From positions 1 to 15,773 of the forward strand of contig JAABPT010000426.1 of assembly GCA_011391855.1 (NCBI GenBank): a DNA stretch of 15,773 bases, in the 5' to 3' direction. The notes under the pieces were generated by a model that was given only the letters and a program-made list of their open reading frames with translations, had not been told where the DNA came from and ran no database searches. This document shows, piece after piece, positions 1 through 6,861 of this stretch; the stretch's first letter is position 1; each line of letters begins with the position of its first letter. Made by a program: the position numbers and the translations under genes. This DNA is from Burkholderiales bacterium (lineage in GTDB: Bacteria > Pseudomonadota > Gammaproteobacteria > Burkholderiales > Burkholderiaceae_C).

Positions 1-1125
1 GAAGCTGTAGCAGGTGTTCATGACCACCGGCGTGGCGTTGACGGCCTCGCCCTTGAGCAACTGGATGATCGCCGCCGCCGCCACCTTGGCGTGCTGGTTG
101 GCCATGTGGCCGCTCTTGGGCATGGCCGGCGCCGAGAAGGTGGCGTCGCCCAGCACGTGGATGAACGGACGCGCGGTGGACTCCATCGTCAGCCAGTTCA
201 CGCCCACCCAGCGGTCGTTCATGTTCACCAGGCCGGCGCTGCGGGCGATATCGCCGGCGCGTTGCGGCGGGATCACGTTCAGCACGGTGGCCTTGACGTC
301 GTCGAACTCGAGCTTGGCGGTGGTGCCGTCGACCGACTTCAGCTCGTTGTTGGCACGGTATTCCAGGATGCCGGCGTAATGGTCCTTGAAGGCCTTCTCG
401 AAGAGGCCCTTCTTGCTCGTGATCTCGGGGTTGGCGTCCAGCACCAGCACCTTCGACTTCGGCTTGGCGGTCTTGAAATAGCTGGCCACCATGCAGGCGC
501 GCTCGTACGGCCCGGGCGGGCAGCGGTAGGGCACCTTGGGAATGGCGATGGCGAATATGCCGCCGTCGGGCATGGCCTCGAGCTGCTTGCGCAACAGCAC
601 CGTCTGCGGGCCGGCCTTCCAGCTGTGCGTCACCTGGTCGGTGGCCAGGGCCGAGGCCAGGCCGCCCACGGCGTCGGTCATGAAGTCGATGCCCGGCGAG
701 ACGATCAGCCGGTCGTAGGGCAGTTCGCTGCCGCCGGCCAGGCGTACCTTCTTGCCCGCCGCGTCGATGGCCGTGACGTCGCCTTGCACCACCTTCACGC
801 CCAGGGCCTTCAGGCCTTCGTAGCCGCGCGTGATGTCGGCCATCTGCTTGTGGCCGCCGAGCACCAGGTTGGACATCGGGCAGGAGATGAAATTGGGGTT
901 GCGCTCGACCATCGTCACGTCGACATTGCCGCCCCACATCTTGAGGTAGCGCGCTGCGGTAGCGCCGCCGAAGCCGCCGCCGACGATGACGACGCGGCCG
1001 ATCGAGGGACCGCTGTCAGGCGCCGTGGCGCAGCCGGCCAGCGCCAGGCCGGACAGGGCGAAACCGGCGCCCAGCAGGCGGCGGCGCGAAAGGTCGGTGT
1101 GGTCGGTTTGTTGCTCGAAGCTCAT
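1..1125 (-). CDS. fccB: Flavocytochrome c sulfide dehydrogenase-type flavoprotein, C-terminus cut by window edge
   Basis: The family oxidises sulfide in the periplasm with FAD and passes electrons to a partner cytochrome c. The 375 codons present lack only the last ~50 residues expected from family length. Residues 14-22 (RRRLLGAGF) form a twin-arginine signal, followed by LAGC ending at Cys32, which also reads as a lipobox. A dinucleotide-binding motif (VVIVGGGFGG) lies at 45-54. Cys82 in SCPMSN aligns with the covalent-FAD cysteine of the Allochromatium protein, and Cys202 in YRCPPGPYERA aligns with its first redox cysteine. The second redox cysteine position, around WVGVN (306-310), is valine. 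The ATG at 1125 follows the cytochrome stop by 11 bases, so the two genes form one transcription unit. An alternative name is SoxF; family assignment is secure, substrate is inferred. Confidence 0.9.
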   Translation of the reverse strand, partial: MSFEQQTDHTDLSRRRLLGAGFALSGLALAGCATAPDSGPSIGRVVIVGGGFGGATAARYLKMWGGNVDVTMVERNPNFISCPMSNLVLGGHKQMADITRGYEGLKALGVKVVQGDVTAIDAAGKKVRLAGGSELPYDRLIVSPGIDFMTDAVGGLASALATDQVTHSWKAGPQTVLLRKQLEAMPDGGIFAIAIPKVPYRCPPGPYERACMVASYFKTAKPKSKVLVLDANPEITSKKGLFEKAFKDHYAGILEYRANNELKSVDGTTAKLEFDDVKATVLNVIPPQRAGDIARSAGLVNMNDRWVGVNWLTMESTARPFIHVLGDATFSAPAMPKSGHMANQHAKVAAAAIIQLLKGEAVNATPVVMNTCYSF

Positions 1126-1136
1126 GATGCGGCGCC

Positions 1137-1445
1137 TCACTTCTTGGGCTGCTGGGCAGCGAAATAGCCGGCGATGAGCTTGATCTGCTCGTCGGTGTAG
1201 CCCTTGGAGATCTGGTGCATGATCGTTGCCGGCTGGTCGCCGGAACGGTAGTCGTTCATCAAGGCGATCAGCTTGTCGGCGCTGACGCCGGCCAGTACCT
1301 TCATGTCGCCGCGCGCCGCGCCATTCGTGCCGTGGCAGTTGGCGCAGGTGGCGGCCAGGTTGCGCGCCAGTTGGGCGTCCTGCGCCAGGGCGGGCGGGGC
1401 CGCCAGAGCCATGGCCGCGGCAGCAAACACCGAAATCCGGATCAT
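1137..1445 (-). CDS. fccA: Monoheme cytochrome c, FccA/SoxE-like partner of the flavoprotein
   Basis: This 102-residue protein is the probable electron acceptor of the downstream flavoprotein in the periplasm. Residues 1-21 are a Sec signal peptide ending in AQA-type cleavage. The heme site is CANCH (Cys34, Cys37, His38), and Met76 in TIMHQ is the likely second iron ligand. It ends with a typical class I cytochrome helix (EQIKLIAGYF). The start is fixed by AAGGAG at 1454-1459, eight bases before the ATG; the open frame runs further upstream but that extension is antisense to soxH and has no signal peptide. It is a paralogue of the cytochrome at 12777-13088 (both have CHGTNG and GYT-EQ). Single-heme size distinguishes it from the diheme FccA of Allochromatium. 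Confidence 0.9.
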   Translation of the reverse strand: MIRISVFAAAAMALAAPPALAQDAQLARNLAATCANCHGTNGAARGDMKVLAGVSADKLIALMNDYRSGDQPATIMHQISKGYTDEQIKLIAGYFAAQQPKK

Positions 1446-1453
1446 CGTCTTGT

Positions 1454-1459
1454 CTCCTT
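1454..1459 (-). promoter_or_regulatory. Ribosome binding site of the fccA-like gene
   Basis: AAGGAG on the minus strand, eight bases upstream of the ATG at 1445. It decides the start within a much longer open frame. Confidence 0.8.
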
Positions 1460-1504
1460 GGGTTTTGGGGCAGCGAAGATTCTGCTCCGCCAGCAGGGCC
1501 GCAC

Positions 1505-1520
1505 CATGAAGTAGTTCATG
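1505..1520. promoter_or_regulatory. Perfect inverted repeat in the fcc/soxH divergent intergenic region, possible operator
   Basis: CATGAA and TTCATG arms surround a 4-base spacer (GTAG). It lies about 60 bases upstream of the fccA start and 50 bases upstream of soxH. Size and symmetry fit a dimeric regulator such as the ArsR-family protein encoded at 3447-3842, but binding is inferred from position only. Confidence 0.4.
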
Positions 1521-1532
1521 TGTATTCCACGC

Positions 1533-1562
1533 TTGCGTGCGGCCCCTGCAGGCGGCTAATAT
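1533..1562 (+). promoter_or_regulatory. Candidate sigma-70 promoter for the soxH operon
   Basis: TTGCGT at 1533-1538 and TAATAT at 1557-1562 are separated by 18 bases. The implied transcription start is near 1569, the first possible ATG of soxH, so either the message is nearly leaderless or translation begins at one of the ATGs at 1587 or 1590. Matches to consensus are modest (3/6 and 4/6). Confidence 0.35.
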
Positions 1563-1580
1563 CACTGCATGCGAATGTAT
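1559..1580. promoter_or_regulatory. Imperfect 22-bp palindrome overlapping the soxH promoter, possible operator
   Basis: The ends ATA/TAT and the centre GCATGC are symmetric, with mismatched bases between. It covers the proposed -10 element and transcription start, which is where a repressor of the ArsR type would sit. The operon it precedes ends with an ArsR-family gene, suggesting autoregulation. No binding evidence is available from sequence alone. Confidence 0.35.
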
Positions 1581-2576
1581 GGTTGGATGATGGCGATACC
1601 GACGGGGAAAACCCTGGCGGCCGGTTTGCGCAATCTCAAGCGTGTTGGGCCGGTGCTGTGCTTGTGGCTCGCCGCACTGGCCTTGCGCAGTGGCCCGGCA
1701 GCAGCCCAGCCGGTGCAGCCGCAGGAAGTGGCGCCGGGCGTGTGGATGGTGCAGGGCGTGTCGGCGCTGGGCTCGTCGGCCAACCGCAATTTCATCTCCA
1801 ACGCCGCCTTCGTGGTCACGCCGGCGGGCGTGGTGGTGATCGACGCGCTGGGCTCGCCGCCGCTGGCCGAGGAACTCATCGCCGCCATCCGCCGCATCAC
1901 GCCGCAGCCGGTGAAGCACGTCGTCGTGACGCACTATCACGCCGACCACGTGTATGGCCTGCAGGCCTTCCAGGCCCTGGGCGCCACCATCACCGCGCAC
2001 CGCAGCGGCCAGGCCTACCTGCATTCCGACACCGCGAAGCTGCGGCTGCAGGCCAGCCGCGAGGAGATGGCACCCTGGATCGACGACAGCACGCGCCTGG
2101 TGCCGGCCAACCGCTGGATCGAAGGCCCGGAGCGCTTCACACTGGGCGGCGTGGAATTCCTGCTGCAGCCGGTGGGGCCGGCGCACACCACGGAAGACCT
2201 GGTGGTGTTCCTGCCGGCCAGCCGCGTGCTGTTTGCCGGCGATATCGTCTTCCGCGGCCGCGTGCCCTTCGTCGGCCAGGCCGACAGCGGAAGCTGGGTG
2301 GCGGCGCTGGACAAGCTGGTGGGCTTCGACGCCGCGCTCATCGTGCCCGGCCATGGCCCGGTGTCCAGCAGCGCGCAGGCCGACCTCAAGCTCACGCGCG
2401 ACTACCTGCTGCACCTGCGGCAGACCATGGGCGAGGCGGCGCGCAACCTCGAACCCTTCGAGGAAGCCTATGCCAAGGCCGACTGGTCGCGCTTCGAGAA
2501 CCTGCCGCTGTTCAAGGCAGCCAACCGCATCAACGCCTACAACACCTATCTGCTGATGGAGCAGAGCGCCAAATGA
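1569..2576 (+). CDS. soxH: SoxH-like periplasmic metallo-beta-lactamase-fold hydrolase
   Basis: A 335-residue metallo-beta-lactamase superfamily protein. The metal site is visible: H122-x-H124-x-D126-H127 (THYHADH), His206 (GPAHTTED), Asp225 (LFAGD) and His262 (PGHGP). A hydrophobic stretch at about 28-47 followed by AAAQ indicates export. The sequence resembles SoxH and the quinoprotein-relay zinc metallohydrolases; the exact substrate of SoxH is not established, and a role in thiosulfate or sulfur-compound metabolism is inferred from neighbours. Start choice is uncertain: ATGs at 1569, 1575, 1587 and 1590 are all in frame and none has a clear ribosome site. The later ones are compatible with a promoter ending near 1569. 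The stop overlaps the next gene's ATG (ATGA). Valine codons are strongly GTG (24 of 30 by hand count). Confidence 0.8.
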   Translation: MRMYGWMMAIPTGKTLAAGLRNLKRVGPVLCLWLAALALRSGPAAAQPVQPQEVAPGVWMVQGVSALGSSANRNFISNAAFVVTPAGVVVIDALGSPPLAEELIAAIRRITPQPVKHVVVTHYHADHVYGLQAFQALGATITAHRSGQAYLHSDTAKLRLQASREEMAPWIDDSTRLVPANRWIEGPERFTLGGVEFLLQPVGPAHTTEDLVVFLPASRVLFAGDIVFRGRVPFVGQADSGSWVAALDKLVGFDAALIVPGHGPVSSSAQADLKLTRDYLLHLRQTMGEAARNLEPFEEAYAKADWSRFENLPLFKAANRINAYNTYLLMEQSAK

Positions 2577-3085
2577 AGCGTCGCCACGCCGCTGCGGTTG
2601 TGGCCGCATGGGCCGCCGGCCCGGGCTGGTGGAGCGCCGCCGCGGCGGCGCCGGCCGCACCCGGGCAGGCCGTGGCCTGGCCCGAGGTGACGCTGCTCGA
2701 CGGCAGCCGCTTCGGCCCGGCGCAGGCCCAAGGGCGTGCGCTGGTGGTGGTCTTCTGGTCCACCACCTGCCCCTTCTGTCGCCGCCACAACGAGCATGTG
2801 CAGAAGCTGCACCGCGCCGCCGCCGGGCAACGGCTGACCGTGCTGGGCGTGGCGCGCGAGCGCGATGCCGCCGCTGTGCGCCGCCACGCCGCCGAGCACG
2901 GCTATACCTTCCCCATCACGCTGGACCATGTGCCGCTGGCGGCGGCGCTGTCGGCGCGACGCATTATCCCGCTCACCGTCACCGTGGACCGCGGCGGTCG
3001 GCTGCTCCAGGTGATCCCGGGTGAGATGTTCGAGACCGACGTGCTAGAACTGCTGCAACTGGCCGACAAGGAGGTCCGCACATGA
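2573..3085 (+). CDS. TlpA/SoxW-like periplasmic thioredoxin
   Basis: This 170-residue protein has a thioredoxin/AhpC-like fold with the redox motif C66-P-F-C69 in FWSTTCPFC. The basic N-terminus (MKRRH) and alanine-rich segment to about residue 29 look like a signal peptide, placing it in the periplasm. A cis-proline is likely at IIPLTV, and the strand order matches TlpA/ResA reductases. Proteins of this type reduce disulfides, for example during cytochrome c maturation, or keep Sox components reduced (SoxW). Its position between soxH and a cytochrome supports one of those jobs. Its ATG overlaps the soxH stop and its stop overlaps the next ATG, so translation is probably coupled. Confidence 0.8.
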   Translation: MKRRHAAAVVAAWAAGPGWWSAAAAAPAAPGQAVAWPEVTLLDGSRFGPAQAQGRALVVVFWSTTCPFCRRHNEHVQKLHRAAAGQRLTVLGVARERDAAAVRRHAAEHGYTFPITLDHVPLAAALSARRIIPLTVTVDRGGRLLQVIPGEMFETDVLELLQLADKEVRT

Positions 3086-3450
3086 GGTTCCCCATCACCG
3101 CTGCCTTCGCGCTGGTTCTGGGCGGCATGCTGCTGCCGGGCATGGTGCACGCGCAGGCCAAGGCCGCCGGTGCGCTGCACCAGTACGCCGATGCCGATCT
3201 GGCGTTGGGCGAGAAGCTCATCCGCGACAACCAATGCAGCGCCTGCCATGCCAGGAAACTGGGCGGCGACGGTTCTGCCATCTACCGCCCCGCCGGCCGC
3301 ATCAACACCCCCGGCGCGCTGCGCGGCATGGTGGACTACTGCAGCACCGAACTCAACCTGGGCCTGTTCCCGGAAGAGGTCACCGCCGTGGCCGCGGTGC
3401 TGCAGCGCGACCATTACCGCTTCCCGGCACAGAGCCCCGCCCCGAAATGA
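3082..3450 (+). CDS. Small periplasmic monoheme cytochrome c
   Basis: A 122-residue c-type cytochrome with a signal peptide (residues 1-24, ending VHAQA) and one heme site CSACH (Cys52, Cys55, His56). Met83 in RGMVDYC is the probable distal heme ligand, with Cys87 close by. It is not a close relative of the two FccA-like proteins: the region after the heme site reads RKLGGDG and the C-terminus FPEEVTAVAAVL. It probably carries electrons for the SoxH/thioredoxin unit, but no direct partner can be read from sequence. It overlaps both flanking genes by 4 bases (ATGA), typical of a tightly coupled operon. Confidence 0.8.
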   Translation: MRFPITAAFALVLGGMLLPGMVHAQAKAAGALHQYADADLALGEKLIRDNQCSACHARKLGGDGSAIYRPAGRINTPGALRGMVDYCSTELNLGLFPEEVTAVAAVLQRDHYRFPAQSPAPK

Positions 3451-3842
3451 ATGCCGCAGCCGACGCCGATGCCGCCGAAGACGGCCCGCTGGACGAATCC
3501 GACCTGGTCTTCGCCTCGGCGGCCGAACTGTTCAGGCTGCTGGCCACGCCGATCCGGCTGAAGATCATCAGCGCGCTGTGCGGGCACGAAAAGAACGTGT
3601 CGCAACTGCTGCACGAGATCGAGACCACGCAGCCCAATATGAGCCAGCATCTGGCCACGCTGTACCGCGCCGGCGTGCTGGCACGGCGGCGCGACGCCAC
3701 GCAGATCTACTACCGCATCGGCAGCGAGCGCGCGGCCACGCTGTGCCGCGCCGTATGCACGCAGATCGCGGTGGAAATGGACGGCAGCGAAGAGATCCCG
3801 GCCGCCGAACGCCTGGCGCCCGTGCACGGCCTGAAGGCCTGA
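3447..3842 (+). CDS. ArsR-family transcriptional regulator, possible persulfide/sulfide sensor
   Basis: A 131-residue winged-helix repressor. The core runs from about residue 23 to 110: LATPIRLKIISALCG, a recognition helix at TQPNMSQHLATL, and the wing RRDATQIYYRI. It carries cysteines at 45 (SALCG), 100 and 104 (TLCRAVC). The SqrR/BigR/SoxR subgroup uses one cysteine near the second helix and one in the last helix to form a disulfide or polysulfide bridge; Cys45 with Cys100 or Cys104 fits that layout. No arsenic-type CxC motif is seen. As the last gene of the soxH operon it probably represses this operon and perhaps the divergent fcc pair. A second in-frame ATG lies two codons... the ATG at 3447 overlaps the previous stop and is preferred. 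Confidence 0.85.
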   Translation: MNAAADADAAEDGPLDESDLVFASAAELFRLLATPIRLKIISALCGHEKNVSQLLHEIETTQPNMSQHLATLYRAGVLARRRDATQIYYRIGSERAATLCRAVCTQIAVEMDGSEEIPAAERLAPVHGLKA

Positions 3843-3884
3843 GGGCCTGAACGCGCGGGCCACCGGGGCTCGCGGGCAGCTCGG

Positions 3885-4430
3885 TCAAATCCGCCCGGCC
3901 GGGCCAAAGCCGAACAGTGGCACCAGCAGCCGCGTGGGGAACTGTGCCAACGCCTCGTCGTGGCTGCGCGCGGCCTCGTTGAAGAGCTGGCGCGCAAAAC
4001 CCAGGCGCGGTGCCTCTTCGTGCCAGGCACGCACCAGACCGGCCACCGGTTCGCGCGCGCTGACATCGGGATGCTGTTCCACAAGCGCCAGCACGCGGCT
4101 GGCGGCGGACGTCAGGGCACTTTCGGCCGCGAGCCAACGGGCGGCGGCGCCAGCGGGCACGGGGCGTGCGGCCATCGCCGCCGTGGCCTGGGTGCTGGCG
4201 CCCTGGGCGGCCTGCAGCGTGTCCAGCGCGCCGTGCTCGGCGGCCAGCGGTTCGCGCAACGCCGCCACCAGGGGCGCCACCGCCGCGCCGCGCTGGCGCT
4301 GCGCAGCCTCCACCTTGGCCCAGGCCTGGTCGATGGCATTGCGCAGGCCCACCAGCCGGTTGTAGGCACCAAGGATCCAGAAGGCCGCCACGGCCGCGGC
4401 CACCAGGGCCGCGATCTGTCCCGGGCTCAT
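3885..4430 (-). CDS. LemA-family membrane-anchored protein
   Basis: A 181-residue protein with one membrane segment at about 6-23, followed by YNRLVGLRNAIDQAWAKVE, the characteristic LemA start, and ending with NEAARSHDEALAQFPTRL and a FGF motif, as in LemA proteins. The body is alpha-helical. The family has no established enzymatic role. It follows proA on the same strand after 25 bases and has no obvious ribosome site of its own. It converges with the ArsR-family gene, with only 42 bases between stops and no clear terminator hairpin. Confidence 0.8.
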   Translation of the reverse strand: MSPGQIAALVAAAVAAFWILGAYNRLVGLRNAIDQAWAKVEAAQRQRGAAVAPLVAALREPLAAEHGALDTLQAAQGASTQATAAMAARPVPAGAAARWLAAESALTSAASRVLALVEQHPDVSAREPVAGLVRAWHEEAPRLGFARQLFNEAARSHDEALAQFPTRLLVPLFGFGPAGRI

Positions 4431-4455
4431 GCGGGCGCTGCGCTCGGCGCGCGCT

Positions 4456-5736
4456 TCAGCGCCGTACCTCGCCCTGGCCGAGCACCACCCATTTCAGCGA
4501 AGTGAGCCCCTCCAGCCCCACCGGTCCGCGGGCGTGGAATTTGTCGGTGCTGATGCCGATCTCGGCGCCCAGCCCGTATTCGAAGCCGTCGGCGAAGCGC
4601 GTGCTGGCGTTGACCATCACGCTGGCCGAGTCGACCTCGCGCAGGAAGCGCATCGCATGCGGGTGGTTCGTGGTCAGGATGGCGTCGGTGTGGTGCGAGC
4701 CGTATCGGTTGATATGCGCAATGGCCTCGTCCAGGCTGTCAATGACCTTGATGCTGATCACGGGCGCCAGGTATTCCTCGGCCCAGTCGGCTTCACTGGC
4801 GGGCACGACTCGGGCGCCCGGAACGGCCTGCAGCAGCGCGGCACTGCGCGCGCAGCAGCGCAGCTCCACGCCTTTGGCTGCGAAGACGGCGCCGATGCGG
4901 GGCAGGAAGGCCGCCGCCTGTGCCGCATGCACCAGCAGCGATTCGGCGGCGTTGCAGGGGCTGTATTTCTGCGTCTTGGCGTTGTCGGTGACGCTGACGG
5001 CCAGATCCAGGTCGACCTCGGTGTCCACGTAGACATGGCAGTTGCCGTCCAGGTGCTTGATGACCGGCACGCGGGCCTCGGCGGCGATGCGCTCGATGAG
5101 GCCCTTGCCGCCGCGCGGAATGATCACGTCCACGTACTGCGGCATGGTGATGAGCCGGCCCACGGCCGCGCGGTCGGTGGTCTCCACCAACTGCACGGCT
5201 TCGGCCGGCAGACCGGCTTCGACCAGCGCCGCCTGCACTTGGCGCCACAGGGCCAGGTTGGAGTGCAGCGCCTCCGAGCCGCCGCGCAGGATGCAGGCAT
5301 TGCCGCTCTTGATGGCCAGCGAGGCCGCCTCGATGGTGACGTTGGGCCGGCTCTCGTAGACCATGCCGAACACCCCCAGCGGCACGCGCATCTGCCCCAC
5401 GCTGATGCCGCTGGGCCGGCGCTTGACGCCGCTGATTTCGCCCACCGGGTCGGGCATGGCAGCGATCTGCTCGCAGCCTTCGGCCACGGTGTCGATGATC
5501 TTCGGCGTGAGCGCCAGGCGGTCGAGCAGCGGCGCGGCCAGGCCGGCGGCGCGGGCGGCGTCCAGGTCGCGGGCATTGGCGGCCAGCAACTCCGGGCCGT
5601 GCTCGCGCAGCCGTGCCGCCAGCGCCCTCAGTGCGGCGTCCTTCGCTGCCGTCGAAGCCGCCGCCATGGCCGCGGCGGCGGCGCGCGCTGCCGCACCCAG
5701 GTGGGCCATGTAGGCGGGGATGTCGATCGGATTCAT
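4456..5736 (-). CDS. proA: Glutamate-5-semialdehyde dehydrogenase (gamma-glutamyl phosphate reductase)
   Basis: A 426-residue cytoplasmic enzyme of full family length, catalysing the NADPH-dependent reduction of gamma-glutamyl phosphate to glutamate 5-semialdehyde in proline synthesis. Characteristic segments are VPLGVFGMVYESRPNVT (118-134), KSGNACILRGGSEA (143-156), IIPRGGKGL (205-213) and the catalytic cysteine Cys261 in QKYSPCNAAES. The C-terminal GLEGLTSLKWVVLG is also typical. The usual partner proB is not in the window. It sits 27 bases downstream of the Sel1 gene and upstream of lemA on the same strand. No strong ribosome site precedes the ATG. Confidence 0.97.
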   Translation of the reverse strand: MNPIDIPAYMAHLGAAARAAAAAMAAASTAAKDAALRALAARLREHGPELLAANARDLDAARAAGLAAPLLDRLALTPKIIDTVAEGCEQIAAMPDPVGEISGVKRRPSGISVGQMRVPLGVFGMVYESRPNVTIEAASLAIKSGNACILRGGSEALHSNLALWRQVQAALVEAGLPAEAVQLVETTDRAAVGRLITMPQYVDVIIPRGGKGLIERIAAEARVPVIKHLDGNCHVYVDTEVDLDLAVSVTDNAKTQKYSPCNAAESLLVHAAQAAAFLPRIGAVFAAKGVELRCCARSAALLQAVPGARVVPASEADWAEEYLAPVISIKVIDSLDEAIAHINRYGSHHTDAILTTNHPHAMRFLREVDSASVMVNASTRFADGFEYGLGAEIGISTDKFHARGPVGLEGLTSLKWVVLGQGEVRR

Positions 5737-5763
5737 GGCCGGGATTGTCGCAAAGCGGCGCGT

Positions 5764-6600
5764 TCACGGCTTCGCCGCTGCAGGCTTCCAGGTCAGTCCT
5801 TTGCGCTGGGCCTCGGCGATCTGCTCGGCCGTCAGGAGGGGCAGCAGCCGGTCGCGCGCCGCGGTGGCTTCGCGCTGCCCTTGCGCTGCGGCCAGGTTGA
5901 ACCAGAAATAGGCCTTGCTCTTGTCCATGCCGACGCCGTAGCCGTTGTAGTGCATGAGCCCGAGCCGGTATTGCGCCTCGGCGTGGTTCTGTTGCGCCGC
6001 CTTCTCGAACCACTTGAGGGCGGTCTTGAAGTCCTGCAGCACGCCCGAGCCGTCCAGATACATCCAGCCGAGGAGGTACTGCCCTTGGGCATCACCCTGC
6101 AACGCGGCCTTTTCGGCCCATAGGCGGGCCACCCGCACATCCTTGGTCACTCCCAGGCCCTTCAGATAGGCCAGCGCCAGGCTGGACTGCGCCTGTGCTT
6201 CACCCTGTTCAGCCCGCTGGGGCAGGTCCGGGTGAGCGGCCAGGTGCATCTCCTTGGGCGCCTCGCTGCCCATCGCGTTGCGCGGCGTCGCAGCGGGGGC
6301 ATTGGGCGGGGCAGGTTCGGGCGACGATGCGTCGGATTGGTGCGGACCCGGGCCCCCGCCCATGCCAACGGCGATGACCACGGCCAAGCTCGCCGAGACA
6401 GCCCCGGTGACCGCAATGACCACGAGGCGCCCGCCGTCGAAGCGCCAGCTTCGCGCACGGCAGGCGCGGCAACGGTAGGCAGAGTAGAAAAGCCGGTGCC
6501 ACAGGCTGTCCCCGCGCCTGCGCCTGGAGCGGCGCAGCCCGCCCTGCTGGCATTGCGGACAGCGCAGTGCGGTGGCCGGGTTCGAAGGAGCGGTGGACAT
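5764..6600 (-). CDS. Zinc-ribbon, single-pass membrane protein with Sel1 repeats
   Basis: A 278-residue protein of unknown function. Residues 14-47 carry two CxxC pairs (CPQC at 14-17, CRAC at 44-47), a likely zinc ribbon, with a very basic stretch between. A membrane segment follows at about 58-80, then a proline/alanine-rich linker (82-115). Three Sel1-like repeats fill about 135-243, each with the A-x-Y-LG-G-GV pattern (for example AYLKGLGV, MYLDGSGV, MHYNGYGV). The topology would put the zinc ribbon in the cytoplasm and the repeats in the periplasm. Sel1 repeats are protein-binding; no enzyme motif is visible. It lies 27 bases upstream of proA and may share its transcript. Confidence 0.75.
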   Translation of the reverse strand: MSTAPSNPATALRCPQCQQGGLRRSRRRRGDSLWHRLFYSAYRCRACRARSWRFDGGRLVVIAVTGAVSASLAVVIAVGMGGGPGPHQSDASSPEPAPPNAPAATPRNAMGSEAPKEMHLAAHPDLPQRAEQGEAQAQSSLALAYLKGLGVTKDVRVARLWAEKAALQGDAQGQYLLGWMYLDGSGVLQDFKTALKWFEKAAQQNHAEAQYRLGLMHYNGYGVGMDKSKAYFWFNLAAAQGQREATAARDRLLPLLTAEQIAEAQRKGLTWKPAAAKP

Positions 6601-6861
6601 GGGGGTGGGCGGAGGGTCGTTCAGCCGACTTCGCCGCGGCGAGCGGACCTGTGTGTGGATCGTGCCTGGGACGCGAATGCCGACGGCCTATTTCAGCAGT
6701 CGCGGCGAAGCGTAACGCAAAGCACCACCGGTCACCTCGTGCCGGCCGCCGTGGCTGCGCCGGAGTGAAGGGGGTCGAACGCGGGGTCGTCAAGGAGGTC
6801 GATGGCGTGGCGGTGCTGCGGTATCCTCACCTGCAGTTCCCCGGCCGCACGAAGGCCCACG
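6601..6861. other. Divergent intergenic region between Sel1 gene and two-component genes
   Basis: These 261 bases separate two divergent units. I see no ORF with coding character, hairpin terminator or strong promoter. Single copies of a TTCAGC element occur at 6620-6625 and 6692-6697, resembling half of the tandem repeat at 8882-8903, but no tandem pair is present here. Confidence 0.4.
6851..6855 (+). promoter_or_regulatory. Ribosome binding site for the TTG start of the response regulator
   Basis: GAAGG lies six bases before TTG at 6862. It supports that start over the ATG at 6802, whose product would carry a 20-residue extension ahead of the receiver domain. Confidence 0.6.

Noticed and set aside
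91..1167. 358-residue plus-strand open frame
   Set aside because: It is the shadow of the flavoprotein on the other strand; composition is His/Gly/Ala/Arg-rich with no recognisable domain.
1446..2660. Long minus-strand open frame upstream of the fccA-like gene, giving a 507-residue product
   Set aside because: It is antisense to soxH, has low-complexity Arg/His/Gly-rich composition typical of shadow frames, and the cytochrome has its own ribosome site and signal peptide at 1445.
3843..3884. Possible terminator between the ArsR-family gene and lemA
   Set aside because: The 42 bases show no convincing stem with a T run.
4429..6123. 564-residue plus-strand open frame
   Set aside because: It lies opposite proA and the Sel1 gene, both clearly recognised, and has no domain of its own.
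6802..6861. ATG at 6802 as start of the response regulator
   Set aside because: It adds 20 residues with no similarity to receiver domains; the TTG at 6862 has a ribosome site and begins the domain exactly.
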